Positions 1-10,169 of a DNA stretch of 64,000 nt are shown piece after piece. The notes under the pieces are model-generated. The model ran no database searches and was not told the DNA's origin. It was given only the letters and a program-made list of their open reading frames with translations. The stretch's first letter is position 1. Each line of letters begins with the position of its first letter. The position numbers and the translations under genes are program-made. Location: assembly GCF_947489565.1 (NCBI RefSeq), contig NZ_CANLEA010000020.1:1-64000 (forward strand). The letters are read 5' to 3'. This stretch comes from an uncultured Kordia sp. Lineage in GTDB: Bacteria > Bacteroidota > Bacteroidia > Flavobacteriales > Flavobacteriaceae.

Positions 1-691
1 CGTCTAAGAGCTTAGTAAGTCTAAGAAGTCTAAAAGCGAAGCATATCTAAAATCAAACATTTCTCGATACAATTTTTTACAAAAATCACTCGAAAAGACG
101 TTTTGAGACAATAATTTTATTGAATAAATCCAAGAACAGAGCAATTCCAAAAGCGAAAGCGCGTCTAAGAGCTTAGCAAGTCTAAGAAGTCTAAAAGCAA
201 AGCGTATCTAAAATCAAACATTTCTCGATACAATTTTTCACAAAAATCACTCGCAAAGACGTTTTGAGTCTATAATTTTATTGAATAAACTCAAGAACAG
301 AGCAAGTCTAAAAGCGAAAGCGCGTCTAAGAGCTTAGCAAGTCTAAGAAGTCTAAAAGCGAAGCGTATCTAAAATCAAACATTTCTCGACACAATTTTTT
401 ACAAAAATCACTCGAAAAGACGTTTTGAGACTATAATTTTATTGAATAAATCCAAGAGTAAAGCAAGTCCAAAAGCGAAAGCGCGTCTAAGAGCATAGCA
501 AGTGTAAGAAGTCTAAAAGAGAAGCGTATCTAAAATCAAACATTTCTCGATACAATTTTTTACAAAAATCACTCGAAAAGACGTTTTGAGACTATAATTC
601 TATTGAATAAACCCAAGAACAAAACAAGTCCAAAAGCGAAAGCGCGTCTAAGAGCATAGCAAGTCTAAGAAGTCTAAAAGCGAAGCGTATC
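1..691. repeat. 161-bp tandem repeat array (about 4.3 copies)
   Basis: Copies begin at 1, 162, 323, 483 and 644, each starting with CGTCTAAGAGC; the period is 160-161 bp and the last copy is cut short just before the serine dehydratase stop codon. Each unit contains short words of the type TCTAAnAGCGAAGCG and a decayed imperfect palindrome (TTCTCGATACAA ... TCACTCGAAAAGACG) that also occurs at about 22003-22053. No coding frame is conserved. The array probably continues to the left of the window. Confidence 0.93.
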
Positions 692-695
692 TACC

Positions 696-2114
696 TTAAC
701 AATCCGCTAAATTCACACCAACAGCCAATCCACCTTCGGAGGTTTCTTTATATTTAGAATTCATGTCTTTTGCAGTTTCCCACATGGTATGAACCACTTT
801 ATCGAGAGGAACTTTGGTATCTTCCGGATTGGTTTCCATAGCCAATTCTGCGGCATTAATTGCTTTGATAGCTCCCATAGAATTACGCTCAATACACGGA
901 ACTTGTACCAAACCACCAATAGGATCGCAGGTCATTCCCAAATGATGTTCCATAGCAATTTCGGCAGCAATCATGACTTGTTCAGGCGAACCTCCATACA
1001 ATTCTGTCAAAGCACCAGCGGCCATTGCAGAAGAAACACCAATTTCAGCTTGGCAACCGCCCATAGCTGCAGAAATAGTAGCTCCTTTTTTGAAAATACT
1101 GCCAATTTCACCAGCAACTAACAAAAATCGTTTGATGTGACTAAAATCAGCTTTATGATTTTCAATCACCATATAATACATTAAAACAGCGGGAATAACG
1201 CCAGCACTTCCATTCGTGGGAGCTGTTACCACACGACCTAAAGAAGCGTTTACTTCATTAACGGCTAGCGCAAAACAACTTACCCATTTAAAAATTTGAC
1301 GGAATCGCACCTTTGTTTTTCGGATGGTTTGCAGCCATTCTTCCGGATTGGAATATGGTAAATCTCCTTTTAACTTTTGATGAATGTCATATGATCTACG
1401 TTTTACATTCAATCCGCCAGGTAAAATACCATGTGTGTGACAACCTGTATACATACATTCAAGCATGGTTTTCCATACACGATTTAATTCAGCATCAATT
1501 TCTTCTGGAAAACGCAATAAAGTTTCGTTTAAGAGAACAATTTCAGAAATCTTTTTTTGTTCCTTTTCGCAAAACTCCAGTAAGTCAGTTGCTTTATTAA
1601 TAGGATATGGAAAAATACGAATAGGATGATCGGTATCATCATGTGTTTCATTTTCTTTGACCACAAATCCGCCACCAATGGAATAGAAAGTTGAAGAATG
1701 TATTTTATGATTTACAATCGCGTGAAATGTGATTCCATTTGGGTGAAATGATAAAAAATCAGAATTGAATATAATGTCTTTACTTGGCGTAAATGAAATG
1801 TCTTTTTCTTGATTAAAAGATAGCGTTTTCGTTGTTGAAATGGTTTCTACAATTTCAGGAATACGATCGGTCGGAACAGTTTCAGGATCGGCTCCATACA
1901 AACCGAGTAATACGGCTAAATCTGTAGCATGTCCCTTTCCAGTCAATGACAAAGAGCCAAATAAATCTACTTTAATAGAGGTAACGTCGTTAAAAAGATT
2001 GGCAGCTTTCAGTTCTTTAATCCAGCTTTCGGCAGCTCTCCAAGGTCCTAAAGTATGGGAACTAGAAGGTCCTACACCAATTTTTAGCATATCAAAAACG
2101 CTGATGTATTCCAT
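696..2114 (-). CDS. sdaA: L-serine ammonia-lyase, iron-sulfur dependent, single chain
   Basis: Converts L-serine to pyruvate and ammonia in the cytoplasm. The 472-residue protein has the usual fused layout: a beta domain at about 1-160 beginning with the [10 protein letters not shown] motif, then the alpha catalytic domain with TAPTNGSAG near 298. Cysteines C354 (GGCQAE), C396 (MTCDPIGG) and C407 (VPCIER) match the three 4Fe-4S ligands of the family, and the protein ends exactly on C472, matching the known tail-in-active-site fourth ligand. It is monocistronic on the minus strand; its stop codon lies directly against the tandem repeat at 1-691. A hairpin at 2178-2212 lies upstream. The assignment is secure from motifs and length. 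Confidence 0.96.
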   Translation of the reverse strand: MEYISVFDMLKIGVGPSSSHTLGPWRAAESWIKELKAANLFNDVTSIKVDLFGSLSLTGKGHATDLAVLLGLYGADPETVPTDRIPEIVETISTTKTLSFNQEKDISFTPSKDIIFNSDFLSFHPNGITFHAIVNHKIHSSTFYSIGGGFVVKENETHDDTDHPIRIFPYPINKATDLLEFCEKEQKKISEIVLLNETLLRFPEEIDAELNRVWKTMLECMYTGCHTHGILPGGLNVKRRSYDIHQKLKGDLPYSNPEEWLQTIRKTKVRFRQIFKWVSCFALAVNEVNASLGRVVTAPTNGSAGVIPAVLMYYMVIENHKADFSHIKRFLLVAGEIGSIFKKGATISAAMGGCQAEIGVSSAMAAGALTELYGGSPEQVMIAAEIAMEHHLGMTCDPIGGLVQVPCIERNSMGAIKAINAAELAMETNPEDTKVPLDKVVHTMWETAKDMNSKYKETSEGGLAVGVNLADC

Positions 2115-2177
2115 AATAAGTTAGTTGTTCGTGGCTGTAAATATAATTGTATTGTTTGAAACTATACACCTTTATAT

Positions 2178-2212
2178 TTTCCTAGTTAAAGTTTTTTTAA
2201 ACTTGTAGGAAA
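2178..2212. promoter_or_regulatory. Imperfect palindrome upstream of sdaA
   Basis: TTTCCTA (2178-2184) pairs with TAGGAAA (2206-2212), and inside it AAAGTTT faces AAACTT around a T-rich loop. It lies about 65-100 bp upstream of the serine dehydratase start, on the side where a promoter would be. It could be an operator or a 5' UTR hairpin; no regulator can be assigned. Confidence 0.35.
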
Positions 2213-2350
2213 TCATTTCATTTCTCTGTAAATTTAAGTAATCTAGATCAACAGATTTTAATATCATATGTTAAAATGAGTAAAATCTGAATATGAATTC
2301 ATCAATTTTTTTAGTAATCGAACTTCAAAAGTTCATCAAAACACATTATT

Positions 2351-2530
2351 ATGAAAAACAAAAAAGCGAACAAAAAGCTAAGCTTTAAAAAAATTAAAGT
2401 TTCAGAATTAGGAACCTTGAGTATTAAAGGTGGCGGATCATTATTTACTTGTTATTGTTGTACGTCTGATCACTGTCCAAATTCACAAGATCAATGTGAA
2501 ACAATTAGGGGAAATACGTGTTTCTGCTAA
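2351..2530 (+). CDS. RiPP-like precursor peptide, Cys-rich core
   Basis: This 59-residue ORF starts MKNKKANKKLSFKKIKVSEL, a basic leader, followed by a GGG boundary (SIKGGG) and a core with seven cysteines (TCYCCTSDHC ... TCFC at the end). The architecture matches the lanthipeptide/GG-leader precursors found repeatedly in this window, although the leader is more divergent. A strong terminator follows at 2552-2576, so it is its own transcription unit between sdaA and dnaK. No modification enzyme or exporter is adjacent. A peptide product is inferred; the modification type is unknown. Confidence 0.72.
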   Translation: MKNKKANKKLSFKKIKVSELGTLSIKGGGSLFTCYCCTSDHCPNSQDQCETIRGNTCFC

Positions 2531-2551
2531 TCATTTTACAACGTTTTTAGG

Positions 2552-2580
2552 AAATGCTGACATCATGTCAGCATTTTTTT
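2552..2580 (+). terminator. Rho-independent terminator of the 2351 peptide gene
   Basis: Stem AAATGCTGAC / GTCAGCATTT with loop ATCAT, followed by a run of T. Confidence 0.88.
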
Positions 2581-2680
2581 GTTGGCATAGTCATTGACTT
2601 ATTATACTCGCATTAGAAAAGCAAACATTTTTAAAATTAAAGTATAACACAACACAATAGATAAAAGTTTAAAATAAGTT

Positions 2681-4597
2681 ATGAGTAAAATTATTGGAAT
2701 CGATTTAGGAACTACCAACTCATGTGTTTCTGTAATGGAAGGAAACGAGCCAGTAGTAATTGCAAATGCTGAGGGAAGACGTACAACTCCTTCTGTTATT
2801 GCTTTTGTTGAAGGTGGAGAAATTAAAGTTGGAGATCCTGCAAAAAGACAGGCAGTAACAAACCCTACAAAAACGGTTTATTCTATTAAGCGTTTTATGG
2901 GGAACAAATTTTCTGAATCTTCAAAAGAAGCAGGACGTGTTCCTTACAAAGTAGTAAAAGGAGACAACGATACACCAAGAGTTGATATCGATGGACGTTT
3001 ATATACACCACAAGAATTATCAGCAATGATCCTTCAAAAAATGAAGAAAACTGCTGAAGAGTTCTTAGGACAAGATGTTACGGAAGCTGTAGTTACAGTT
3101 CCTGCATACTTTAACGATGCACAACGTCAAGCAACTAAAGAAGCTGGTGAAATTGCTGGTTTAAAAGTAAGAAGAATTATCAATGAGCCAACTGCTGCGG
3201 CATTAGCTTACGGATTAGATAAAAAAGGACAAGACCAAAAAATTGCTGTTTTTGACTTTGGAGGTGGAACACATGATGTTTCTGTCTTAGAATTAGGAGA
3301 TGGAGTTTTTGAAGTATTAGCTACGGATGGAGATACACACTTAGGTGGTGATGACGTAGATGAGAAAATTATCAACTGGTTGGCAGATGAGTTCAACAAT
3401 GATGAAGGAATGGATTTACGTAAAGATCCTATGGCATTGCAACGTTTAAAGGAAGCTGCAGAGAAAGCTAAGATTGAATTATCTAGCTCAACTTCTACAG
3501 AAATTAACTTGCCTTATATTACGGCAACTGCAAGCGGACCTAAGCACTTAGTACGTTCATTATCAAGATCTAAATTTGAGCAATTAATTGACGATTTAGT
3601 AAAAAGAACAATCGAGCCTTGTCAAACTGCCCTTAAGAATGCAGGTTTATCTACAGGAGATATTGATGAAATTATCTTAGTTGGTGGATCAACACGTATT
3701 CCAGCAGTACAAGAAGCTGTTGAAAAATTCTTTGGTAAAAAACCAAGTAAAGGAGTAAACCCTGATGAGGTTGTTGCCGTTGGTGCAGCAATTCAAGGTG
3801 GAGTTTTAACAGGAGATGTTAAAGACGTTTTATTATTAGATGTAACGCCACTTTCATTAGGAATTGAAACGATGGGGAATGTAATGACAAAGTTGATTGA
3901 TGCTAACACAACAATTCCAACGAAAAAGTCACAAGTATTCTCAACTGCAGCAGACAATCAGCCATCTGTGGAAATTCACGTATTACAAGGTGAGCGTCCA
4001 ATGGCAGCACACAATAAAACAATTGGTCGTTTTCACTTGGATGGAATTCCACCAGCACAAAGAGGAGTTCCTCAAATTGAAGTAACGTTTGATATTGATG
4101 CGAACGGAATCATCAATGTTTCTGCAAAAGATAAAGGAACAAACAAAGAGCAAAATATTCGTATTGAAGCTTCTTCAGGATTGACAGAAGAAGAAATTGC
4201 AAAAATGAAGCAAGAAGCAGAAGCAAATGCGGAAGCGGATAAAGCTGCAAAAGAAACGGCTGATAAGTTAAACAGCGCAGATTCTATGATTTTCCAAACA
4301 GAAAAGCAATTAAGCGAATTTGGTGATAAATTATCTGATGATAAGAAAAAGCCAATCGAAGATGCTTTGGAAGAATTGAAGAAAGCGTATGAAACAAAAG
4401 ACATCGCTGTAATCGATCCTGCTTTAGAGAAAATCAACGAAGCATGGAAAGTTGCTAGTGAAGAAATGTACAAAGCACAGGCTGAAGCACAACAAGGTGA
4501 TGCTGGACAAGCTGGACCAGAAGCTTCTGCACCAAGCGGAGATGAAGGGAAAGACGGAGAAGATGTACAAGACGTAGACTTCGAAGAAGTGAAATAA
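2681..4597 (+). CDS. dnaK: Molecular chaperone DnaK (Hsp70)
   Basis: ATP-dependent chaperone of 638 residues, full length for the family. The N-terminal ATPase begins [15 protein letters not shown] (phosphate-1 motif), with [13 protein letters not shown] (phosphate-2) near residue 190 and the adenosine motif [12 protein letters not shown] near 335. The substrate-binding domain follows, then a helical lid and an acidic tail ending [11 protein letters not shown], typical of bacterial DnaK. No grpE or dnaJ is adjacent, so it stands alone, with a strong terminator just downstream. I could not identify a heat-shock operator in the 100 bp upstream. Confidence 0.98.
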   Translation: MSKIIGIDLGTTNSCVSVMEGNEPVVIANAEGRRTTPSVIAFVEGGEIKVGDPAKRQAVTNPTKTVYSIKRFMGNKFSESSKEAGRVPYKVVKGDNDTPRVDIDGRLYTPQELSAMILQKMKKTAEEFLGQDVTEAVVTVPAYFNDAQRQATKEAGEIAGLKVRRIINEPTAAALAYGLDKKGQDQKIAVFDFGGGTHDVSVLELGDGVFEVLATDGDTHLGGDDVDEKIINWLADEFNNDEGMDLRKDPMALQRLKEAAEKAKIELSSSTSTEINLPYITATASGPKHLVRSLSRSKFEQLIDDLVKRTIEPCQTALKNAGLSTGDIDEIILVGGSTRIPAVQEAVEKFFGKKPSKGVNPDEVVAVGAAIQGGVLTGDVKDVLLLDVTPLSLGIETMGNVMTKLIDANTTIPTKKSQVFSTAADNQPSVEIHVLQGERPMAAHNKTIGRFHLDGIPPAQRGVPQIEVTFDIDANGIINVSAKDKGTNKEQNIRIEASSGLTEEEIAKMKQEAEANAEADKAAKETADKLNSADSMIFQTEKQLSEFGDKLSDDKKKPIEDALEELKKAYETKDIAVIDPALEKINEAWKVASEEMYKAQAEAQQGDAGQAGPEASAPSGDEGKDGEDVQDVDFEEVK

Positions 4598-4620
4598 TTA
4601 TTTCACAGCTATATAAAACA

Positions 4621-4650
4621 AAAAAGCAGCTCAATGAGCTGCTTTTTTTA
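4621..4650 (+). terminator. dnaK terminator
   Basis: AAAAAGCAGCTC / GAGCTGCTTTTT with loop AAT, followed by Ts, 24 bp after the dnaK stop. It may also act for the converging minus-strand gene ending at 4663. Confidence 0.9.
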
Positions 4651-4662
4651 TAGCAATACTTT

Positions 4663-5589
4663 TTAAAAAGAAGTCAAGTGCAACTTTTTATTTTTATAAC
4701 GGAACACAGTTCCTTTTCCTTTTAATTTTGCCTCTTGTTCAGCTTCAATCTTCATGAATTTTTCATAGTATTTAGAAACTTCTGCATTGCTAAGTGTCGG
4801 TTTTCCACCATTTGTAATGGCTTCTGTGATGTATGAATGTAACAATCCTTGGTATGCGTTTTTAAACAAATCGTGCGTTGCAAAGATGTCGCAACCAATA
4901 ATTTTATCGCCAGAAACGGCAATGACTCCAACGACAGAAGATTTATTGATAAGTCTGTTCTTAAAAAAATCTAAATAGGAATTCAAATCTTTGGTGTATG
5001 TTTTTGACTTTGCCAATTCAGCATAGGTTCCTGTACCAGAAGTTGCTTGATTTTTCTTGGTAGTTTCTGCCACATTTGCCCAAACTTTTTGCTGATCTTT
5101 CTCTACCAAAGCTGCTTTTCTAACTTCCTTGCTACTTACATTATAATAACCATTAAAGTTATTTCCAGATTCTTTTTGTTGCCATCTGTGTTGTTCTACG
5201 CAAAACGCTGGAATATTCTTTGTTTCGCCTGGTGCAATCACAACATCTTCTGCAACCAATCGATCTTGTTTTCCGCCTTTTACCACTTCTCCCGCAATGA
5301 TATATACATTTACATTTGAGTTGTTGATGGCAATAAGCGTATTTACAGAACCAGAATCATTGATTTCTATTTTACCAGATTCAATCGCTTTTTTTAAATT
5401 ATCATACTTCCCAATATTTTGATAGGCTTTTTTATAAGCAGTATTGGCTTTAATTGGAATGAGTTGTAAATTTTTGAATACATTTTTTTTCGTATTCATG
5501 ATTTTTAAATTTTTGCTGTTCATCTGCGCCGATACAGAGATAAAACAACAGCAAAATAACGCTACTAACGCATACTTACTATAAGACAT
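4663..5589 (-). CDS. Secreted ARPP-1 (DUF6569)-type protein
   Basis: The first 21 residues (YALVALFCCCFISVSAQ) form a signal peptide, so the 308-residue protein is exported. The mature part shows features of the ARPP-1 family: LKNLQLIPIKA at about 40, VNVYIIAGEVVKGGKQDR at about 93, and PGETKNIPAFCVEQHRWQ near 125, where the CVEQ-RW stretch is the family's hallmark. The family is known mainly from domain surveys and no enzymatic activity is established. It converges on dnaK across the terminator at 4621-4650 and appears monocistronic. Confidence 0.75.
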   Translation of the reverse strand: MSYSKYALVALFCCCFISVSAQMNSKNLKIMNTKKNVFKNLQLIPIKANTAYKKAYQNIGKYDNLKKAIESGKIEINDSGSVNTLIAINNSNVNVYIIAGEVVKGGKQDRLVAEDVVIAPGETKNIPAFCVEQHRWQQKESGNNFNGYYNVSSKEVRKAALVEKDQQKVWANVAETTKKNQATSGTGTYAELAKSKTYTKDLNSYLDFFKNRLINKSSVVGVIAVSGDKIIGCDIFATHDLFKNAYQGLLHSYITEAITNGGKPTLSNAEVSKYYEKFMKIEAEQEAKLKGKGTVFRYKNKKLHLTSF

Positions 5590-5724
5590 GATGTATTGAT
5601 TTTAAGAATTTCCTATGGAAAATAACTTCAATATCTAAGTAAAAAAATATGAAATTAGTCTAGTGTAGTTCTCAGGATGTAAAAACGGCGTATGGGTTAG
5701 GGAAGAAGCTGTATAGAATAGAGA

Positions 5725-5802
5725 AAGCTATTTGAAGAGTCAAATTTTCGTCAAACCAAACTTGATTCAGGATGACGTTTTTAAAGACTTTTCAAATAGC
5801 TT
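5725..5802. repeat. Nested inverted repeat downstream of the lectin/T9SS gene
   Basis: Outer arms AAGCTATTTGAAGAGTC (5725-5741) and GACTTTTCAAATAGCTT (5786-5802) pair along 17 bp with one G:T. Inner arms CGTCA (5749-5753) and TGACG (5773-5777) surround CTTGATTCAGGA, which looks like a decayed copy of a CGTCATCCTGAA-type dispersed palindrome. It lies just 3' of the minus-strand gene ending at 5836 and may serve as its transcription end. Confidence 0.6.
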
Positions 5803-5835
5803 CTGCTCTAAAAATTATGGTGTCTTACTAAGGTT

Positions 5836-7488
5836 TTAGTTTTTCACAATTCGCTTTACAGCAATATTATTTTGAATGTCTTGCAATCGTATAAAATACA
5901 TTCCTGCTGCAAGATTAGAAATATCAATAGTTTTTCCTTCTGAAAGTTGTCCAATATCCGTTGAGGTTTGAAGTATTCTTCCATTTAAATCTGTAATGGC
6001 AATGCTAGCCAAAGAAACATTGGTCACACTATTAATCGTAATCAAACCTTTTGTTGGATTTGGAACCAAATCAATACTGTTTGAAAATGAATTTTCAGTG
6101 ACACTTAAGTTTTCATCTACAGTAACGTCAAAAGAGCACATGACAGCATTTCCTGCCAAATCGGTAATCGTAAATGTATTGGTTGTTGTTCCAATTGGGA
6201 AATCGGCTCCACTAGCTAAACCAGCTGTTTGCGTAGGAATGTAATCAATTTCTAAAAGATATCTGTACGTACTTCCATTAGTAATGTCATTCCAACCGCC
6301 ACTTGATTGTATTACAGTATAATCTTCATTTCCAGCATTATTCGGCTCACCGGGATTCCAGTTGTCATAAGTAGATGTATCTCCACTCTGCCATACAAAA
6401 GTACCTTCGGTGGCAGTATCACTAAATCCAAGTAAAACATCTCCAGCACCTCCAACTTTACTAATTGCTTCTGTAATAGTTGCATTGTCTGTTGCATTTC
6501 TTATTGTTCCCACAAAACCACCTTGTGAAATAGCATCGTTAAATGCATCTGCAGGTGCAAAAGAATTGTCTGATAAATAATACGCTTTCCCATTAATATT
6601 GGTCAATGGCGTAAAATCTGTTAAAGGATTGATCAACACACAATTATCGGTAGGAGATAAGGTGTAATTTACAACGGCGGTCGTATCTCCAAAATTAGCA
6701 GCAGTAATCATAATATCTGCAGGACAACCCGCTACTGGATCTTCATTATCTGTAACTGTTACCGTAAAACTACAGCTAGATACATTATTATCGGAATCGG
6801 TCACGCTCATAAAAACTTCGGTAACTCCAACTGGAAATGCTGAACCAGAAGCTAAACCAGAAGTTACGGTTGGTGTCAACATACCATCTTCTGTATCGTT
6901 GGCAGTGACACTATAGTTTACAACAGCTTCGCATAGTCCTGTAGTGTTATTTACGTTTATGTTTGCAGGACAAGTAATTACTGGTGAATCTCCAATAGAT
7001 TCATACAATTGCACGTCTGCAATTTGATTGATGCTAGATGTACCACAAGTTCCTGTAAAATTAACTCTATAATAGGTATATGAGTTTGTATTTGTAAATG
7101 AAAATGTTCTTGAGAAAAAACGAGTGGAAACACACGGAAGATTTCCAGTAGCAATACTTGTGAAGTTTGTTCCGTCGTTAGAACCAAAAATTTCATAATC
7201 TGTTGGATCTCTTTCAGGCGCGTCATTTGCAGTGACAAATTCCATGGCAATTGCAGTCGCAGAAACGCCTAATAAATCGACTTCAAATCCAATACCATCA
7301 AAAGCATTGAAATCTAAGTATTTTGTATTAGAATTTTGATCAATTACATTCTGAACAGCTTCACCACCAGGAGAATTTACACTACCAAAAGTGGTGGCGG
7401 TATGTATGCTATCGTCAAAAATTCCTTGTGCATAATTGGTGGTTATGCCAGTGATAAAAAGAAATAAAACGAGTAATTTTTTTTTCAT
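5836..7488 (-). CDS. Secreted multidomain protein: discoidin-like, HYR, C-type lectin, T9SS tail
   Basis: A signal peptide (LLVLFLFITGITTNYAQ) leads a 550-residue exported protein. Residues about 25-165 resemble a discoidin/galactose-binding jellyroll. Two HYR (hyalin) modules follow (PVITCPANINVN and DNEDPVAGCPADIMI), the second split by a C-type lectin-like domain with WNPGEPNN, DYTVI and GGWNDI near 370-400. The last 75 residues (LVPNPTKGLITIN ... GMYFIRLQDIQNNIAVKRIVKN) are a type A T9SS sorting domain. Predicted to be cell-surface or released, and to bind glycans. Monocistronic; domain calls are from motifs, the ligand is unknown. Confidence 0.85.
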   Translation of the reverse strand: MKKKLLVLFLFITGITTNYAQGIFDDSIHTATTFGSVNSPGGEAVQNVIDQNSNTKYLDFNAFDGIGFEVDLLGVSATAIAMEFVTANDAPERDPTDYEIFGSNDGTNFTSIATGNLPCVSTRFFSRTFSFTNTNSYTYYRVNFTGTCGTSSINQIADVQLYESIGDSPVITCPANINVNNTTGLCEAVVNYSVTANDTEDGMLTPTVTSGLASGSAFPVGVTEVFMSVTDSDNNVSSCSFTVTVTDNEDPVAGCPADIMITAANFGDTTAVVNYTLSPTDNCVLINPLTDFTPLTNINGKAYYLSDNSFAPADAFNDAISQGGFVGTIRNATDNATITEAISKVGGAGDVLLGFSDTATEGTFVWQSGDTSTYDNWNPGEPNNAGNEDYTVIQSSGGWNDITNGSTYRYLLEIDYIPTQTAGLASGADFPIGTTTNTFTITDLAGNAVMCSFDVTVDENLSVTENSFSNSIDLVPNPTKGLITINSVTNVSLASIAITDLNGRILQTSTDIGQLSEGKTIDISNLAAGMYFIRLQDIQNNIAVKRIVKN

Positions 7489-7706
7489 AATGAGTTGGTT
7501 AAGGTTAATTTTACTTTGAAATTTGTCAGGAAGTTAGTAGAATTTGATTAGACTATCAAATTTTTCATTTAAATTGACTAAAAATTATAAACTTCTCAAA
7601 ATCAACTACATTATAAGGTTATTACTGTGATAAATGCAATCACAGCATAGCTATTTTATCTATCGAACAAATAGATTATGAATGAAGAAAATAAAAATTG
7701 AATGCT

Positions 7707-9809
7707 TTACGATTTTTTCTCGTTTAAAATTGCCAAACCAATCCGAATAGTATTGTATGACATTGCTTCTTGAAAATGTTCAAAATAAGGTTTCAACGTT
7801 TCCGGGTTTGCAAGTTCTTCTTGGGCTTTTCGAATACTATCCAAATCGTGTTTATCAATAAATTGATTCAAGTCGATATTTTCGCCTCCATTGTATAGCT
7901 TGAAAATATGTGAAAAAATAGTACCAACAGCTAATTTTCGTTCTTCAGCTATTTCTTCAAGCGACAAACCTAATTGGTACAATTCAAAAGTTTTCTTTGT
8001 CGTATCTACTTTCCGTTTTTTCTTCTTTTCATTCGTAAAACTGATGATTTCTTTGATGAAAGCATGTCCGTAATTCATCATTTTTACACGACCAACGCCA
8101 CTAATTCGTATAAATTCTTCGTCAGACATTGGACGTTCGGCTTCCATTTCGCGCAATGTAGCATCACTGAAAATTTGGTATGCAGGAACATCTTCCTCTG
8201 TAGAAATTTCCAAACGGATGGCACGTAAACGTTCAAATAACGAATTCTTTGAAACTTTTGGCTTCTTCTTTTTCTGTTCCTCTTTTTCTTTTTCGGCTTC
8301 CACTAAATTTGCTAAATCTACTTTTTGCTGATTAAAGAGTACATCTTTCGCAAAATCAGTGAGTTTTAATTTATTATTTTCATGAAAAGCAATTTCTAAA
8401 TATCCTTGATTAATGAGTTGTGTAATATATTGTTTCCAATCAAGCCAAGCAATATCTTTAGCAATTCCGTAGGTTTTTAATTCTTGATAGCCTTTTTCAT
8501 AAATTGTATTATTTTGTGCGCCACGCAATACGTCAATCACCGTTCCAATAGGTTCTTGGCCGTTTACACGTGCAACAGCAGATAAGGCTTTTTGTGCAAT
8601 GACTGTTCCGTCAAAAAACTGTGGTGGATTGGTACATACATCACAGTTTCCGCAATCTTCACTAATCAATTCACCAAAATAATTCAACAAAATTTTTCGG
8701 CGACAACTCAATGCATCTGCATATTCTTTCATACGGTCGAGTTTGGCCAACTGAACTTCTACATTTCCAGAGCTTTGGGCAAATTTCTTTAATTGAATCA
8801 CATCGCCATAACTATGAAAAAGCAGCGTATTTGAGGGCAATCCGTCACGTCCGGCACGACCAATTTCTTGGTAATAACCTTCTATATTTTTAGGTAAATT
8901 ATAATGAATCACCCAACGAACATTCGATTTGTCAATTCCCATTCCAAAGGCAATAGTAGCACAAATTACTTGGCAGGTATCATTGATAAAATCTTCTTGA
9001 GTTTTAGCGCGAAATTCATGACCAATTCCCGCATGATAAGCAACGGCATTGATGTTTGCATTTTGTAGCTTTTCTGCAACTTTTTCGGTGGCTTTTCTGC
9101 TCAAACAGTAAATAATTCCACTTTCGTTTGGGCGATCGTCTATAAAATTGATGATTTGTTTGATACGATCATTGGCAGGACGTACTTCTAATTTTAAATT
9201 CTTTCGATCAAAAGAAGCAATATGTTGTTTGGCATGCGAAATATTCAACTGACTAGCAATATCTTCGCGTGTTGCTTTATCGGCTGTAGCAGTCAAAGCA
9301 ATTAGTGGAACCTTTGGAAAACGTTTCTTCAAATACCCAAGATTGGTATACGCAGGACGAAAATCGTGTCCCCAAGAAGAAATACAATGCGCTTCATCTA
9401 TGGCAATAAGACTAATAGTTTGACTGTTGAAAATATTTTCTAAATACGATAAACTTTCAGGCGCAGTGTACAATAATTTGAGTTCACCGTTTTCAATTTT
9501 TTTGAAAATTTCTTGTTGTTCTGTTTCGGTCTGACTACTATTTAAAAATGCTGCAGCAATTCCATTTGTGGTCAATCCGTCTACTTGATCTTTCATCAAG
9601 GCAATCAAAGGAGAAATCACAATGGTAATACCATCTAGCAAAATAGCGGGCAGTTGAAAACAAATTGATTTTCCACCACCTGTAGGCATAATCACTAAAT
9701 TATCATTTCCTTTAAAAATGGAATTTATAATTTCTTCTTGTAGTGGTCTAAATTTGTCGTATCCGAAATATTCTTTTAATGTTTTTGTAAGTATAGTTGG
9801 AGCTATCAT
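7707..9809 (-). CDS. recQ: ATP-dependent DNA helicase RecQ
   Basis: A 700-residue 3'-5' DNA helicase for repair and recombination. Walker A PTGGGKS lies at 42-48 and the DEAH box at 138-141, followed by SSWGHDFRPAY, the RecQ aromatic loop. Helicase motif VI reads QEIGRAGRDG. A zinc-binding cysteine set (C-RRKILLNYFGE ... CGNCDVC) near 375-400 and a winged-helix RQC region follow, then an HRDC domain at about 520-600. The end (about 615-690) looks like the helix-turn-helix HTH_40 extension common in Bacteroidetes RecQ. Encoded alone between two minus-strand genes. Confidence 0.96.
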   Translation of the reverse strand: MIAPTILTKTLKEYFGYDKFRPLQEEIINSIFKGNDNLVIMPTGGGKSICFQLPAILLDGITIVISPLIALMKDQVDGLTTNGIAAAFLNSSQTETEQQEIFKKIENGELKLLYTAPESLSYLENIFNSQTISLIAIDEAHCISSWGHDFRPAYTNLGYLKKRFPKVPLIALTATADKATREDIASQLNISHAKQHIASFDRKNLKLEVRPANDRIKQIINFIDDRPNESGIIYCLSRKATEKVAEKLQNANINAVAYHAGIGHEFRAKTQEDFINDTCQVICATIAFGMGIDKSNVRWVIHYNLPKNIEGYYQEIGRAGRDGLPSNTLLFHSYGDVIQLKKFAQSSGNVEVQLAKLDRMKEYADALSCRRKILLNYFGELISEDCGNCDVCTNPPQFFDGTVIAQKALSAVARVNGQEPIGTVIDVLRGAQNNTIYEKGYQELKTYGIAKDIAWLDWKQYITQLINQGYLEIAFHENNKLKLTDFAKDVLFNQQKVDLANLVEAEKEKEEQKKKKPKVSKNSLFERLRAIRLEISTEEDVPAYQIFSDATLREMEAERPMSDEEFIRISGVGRVKMMNYGHAFIKEIISFTNEKKKKRKVDTTKKTFELYQLGLSLEEIAEERKLAVGTIFSHIFKLYNGGENIDLNQFIDKHDLDSIRKAQEELANPETLKPYFEHFQEAMSYNTIRIGLAILNEKKS

Positions 9810-9970
9810 AGCTTACAAAGAAACTAAAAAATAATGTGAGTATTATGCCATTTTTAGTCTTAAACCATGTGCTTGTAGTATAATTAAAAAATAAAGATTC
9901 AGTACTGATATAAAGCTAATAAAGAGAGTATTAGTTTTTCACCTTGTAACCTTTTGATAATGAGTGTAAT

Positions 9971-10006
9971 AAAAAATGCATGATCTTGAAAATCATGCAT
10001 TTTTTT
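9971..10006. terminator. Bidirectional terminator
   Basis: A perfect 14-bp stem AAAAAATGCATGAT / ATCATGCATTTTTT around loop CTTGAAA. The A and T runs on the two sides let it work in both directions; it most likely ends the minus-strand esterase transcript. Confidence 0.8.
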
Positions 10007-10065
10007 GGTTGGTTGATTGGTTATTATAGATGAGACTGAGCTACTTTAGGTTTTTTAGGAAAACT

Positions 10066-10091
10066 AAAAATCATCGCTCAGCGATATTTTT
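10066..10091. terminator. Second terminator-like hairpin 3' of the esterase gene
   Basis: AAAAAT-ATCG / CGATATTTTT around CTCAG, about 80 bp past the esterase stop on the minus strand. Short stem, so weaker than the one at 9971. Confidence 0.5.
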
Positions 10092-10169
10092 CATAGTGTA
10101 AAAGTATATAGAAAAAGGAAAAATGCATTACGTGATCGCCTTACTATATGTAGGTAAGTCCGTTACATT

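Larger units (their letters stand above)
9810..10169. other. 360-bp intergenic region with two hairpins
   Basis: Between recQ and the esterase gene. It holds two terminator-like hairpins (9971-10006 and 10066-10091) and otherwise AT-rich sequence. I see no convincing ORF. A small transcript between the hairpins cannot be excluded. Confidence 0.6.

Noticed and set aside
1-691. CRISPR array
   Set aside because: The units are 161 bp direct tandem repeats without short repeat/unique spacer alternation, and no cas genes are present.
2591-2640. Possible promoter upstream of dnaK
   Set aside because: A TTGACTT is present, but no TAnnTTTG box lies at the right distance, so no promoter call is supported.
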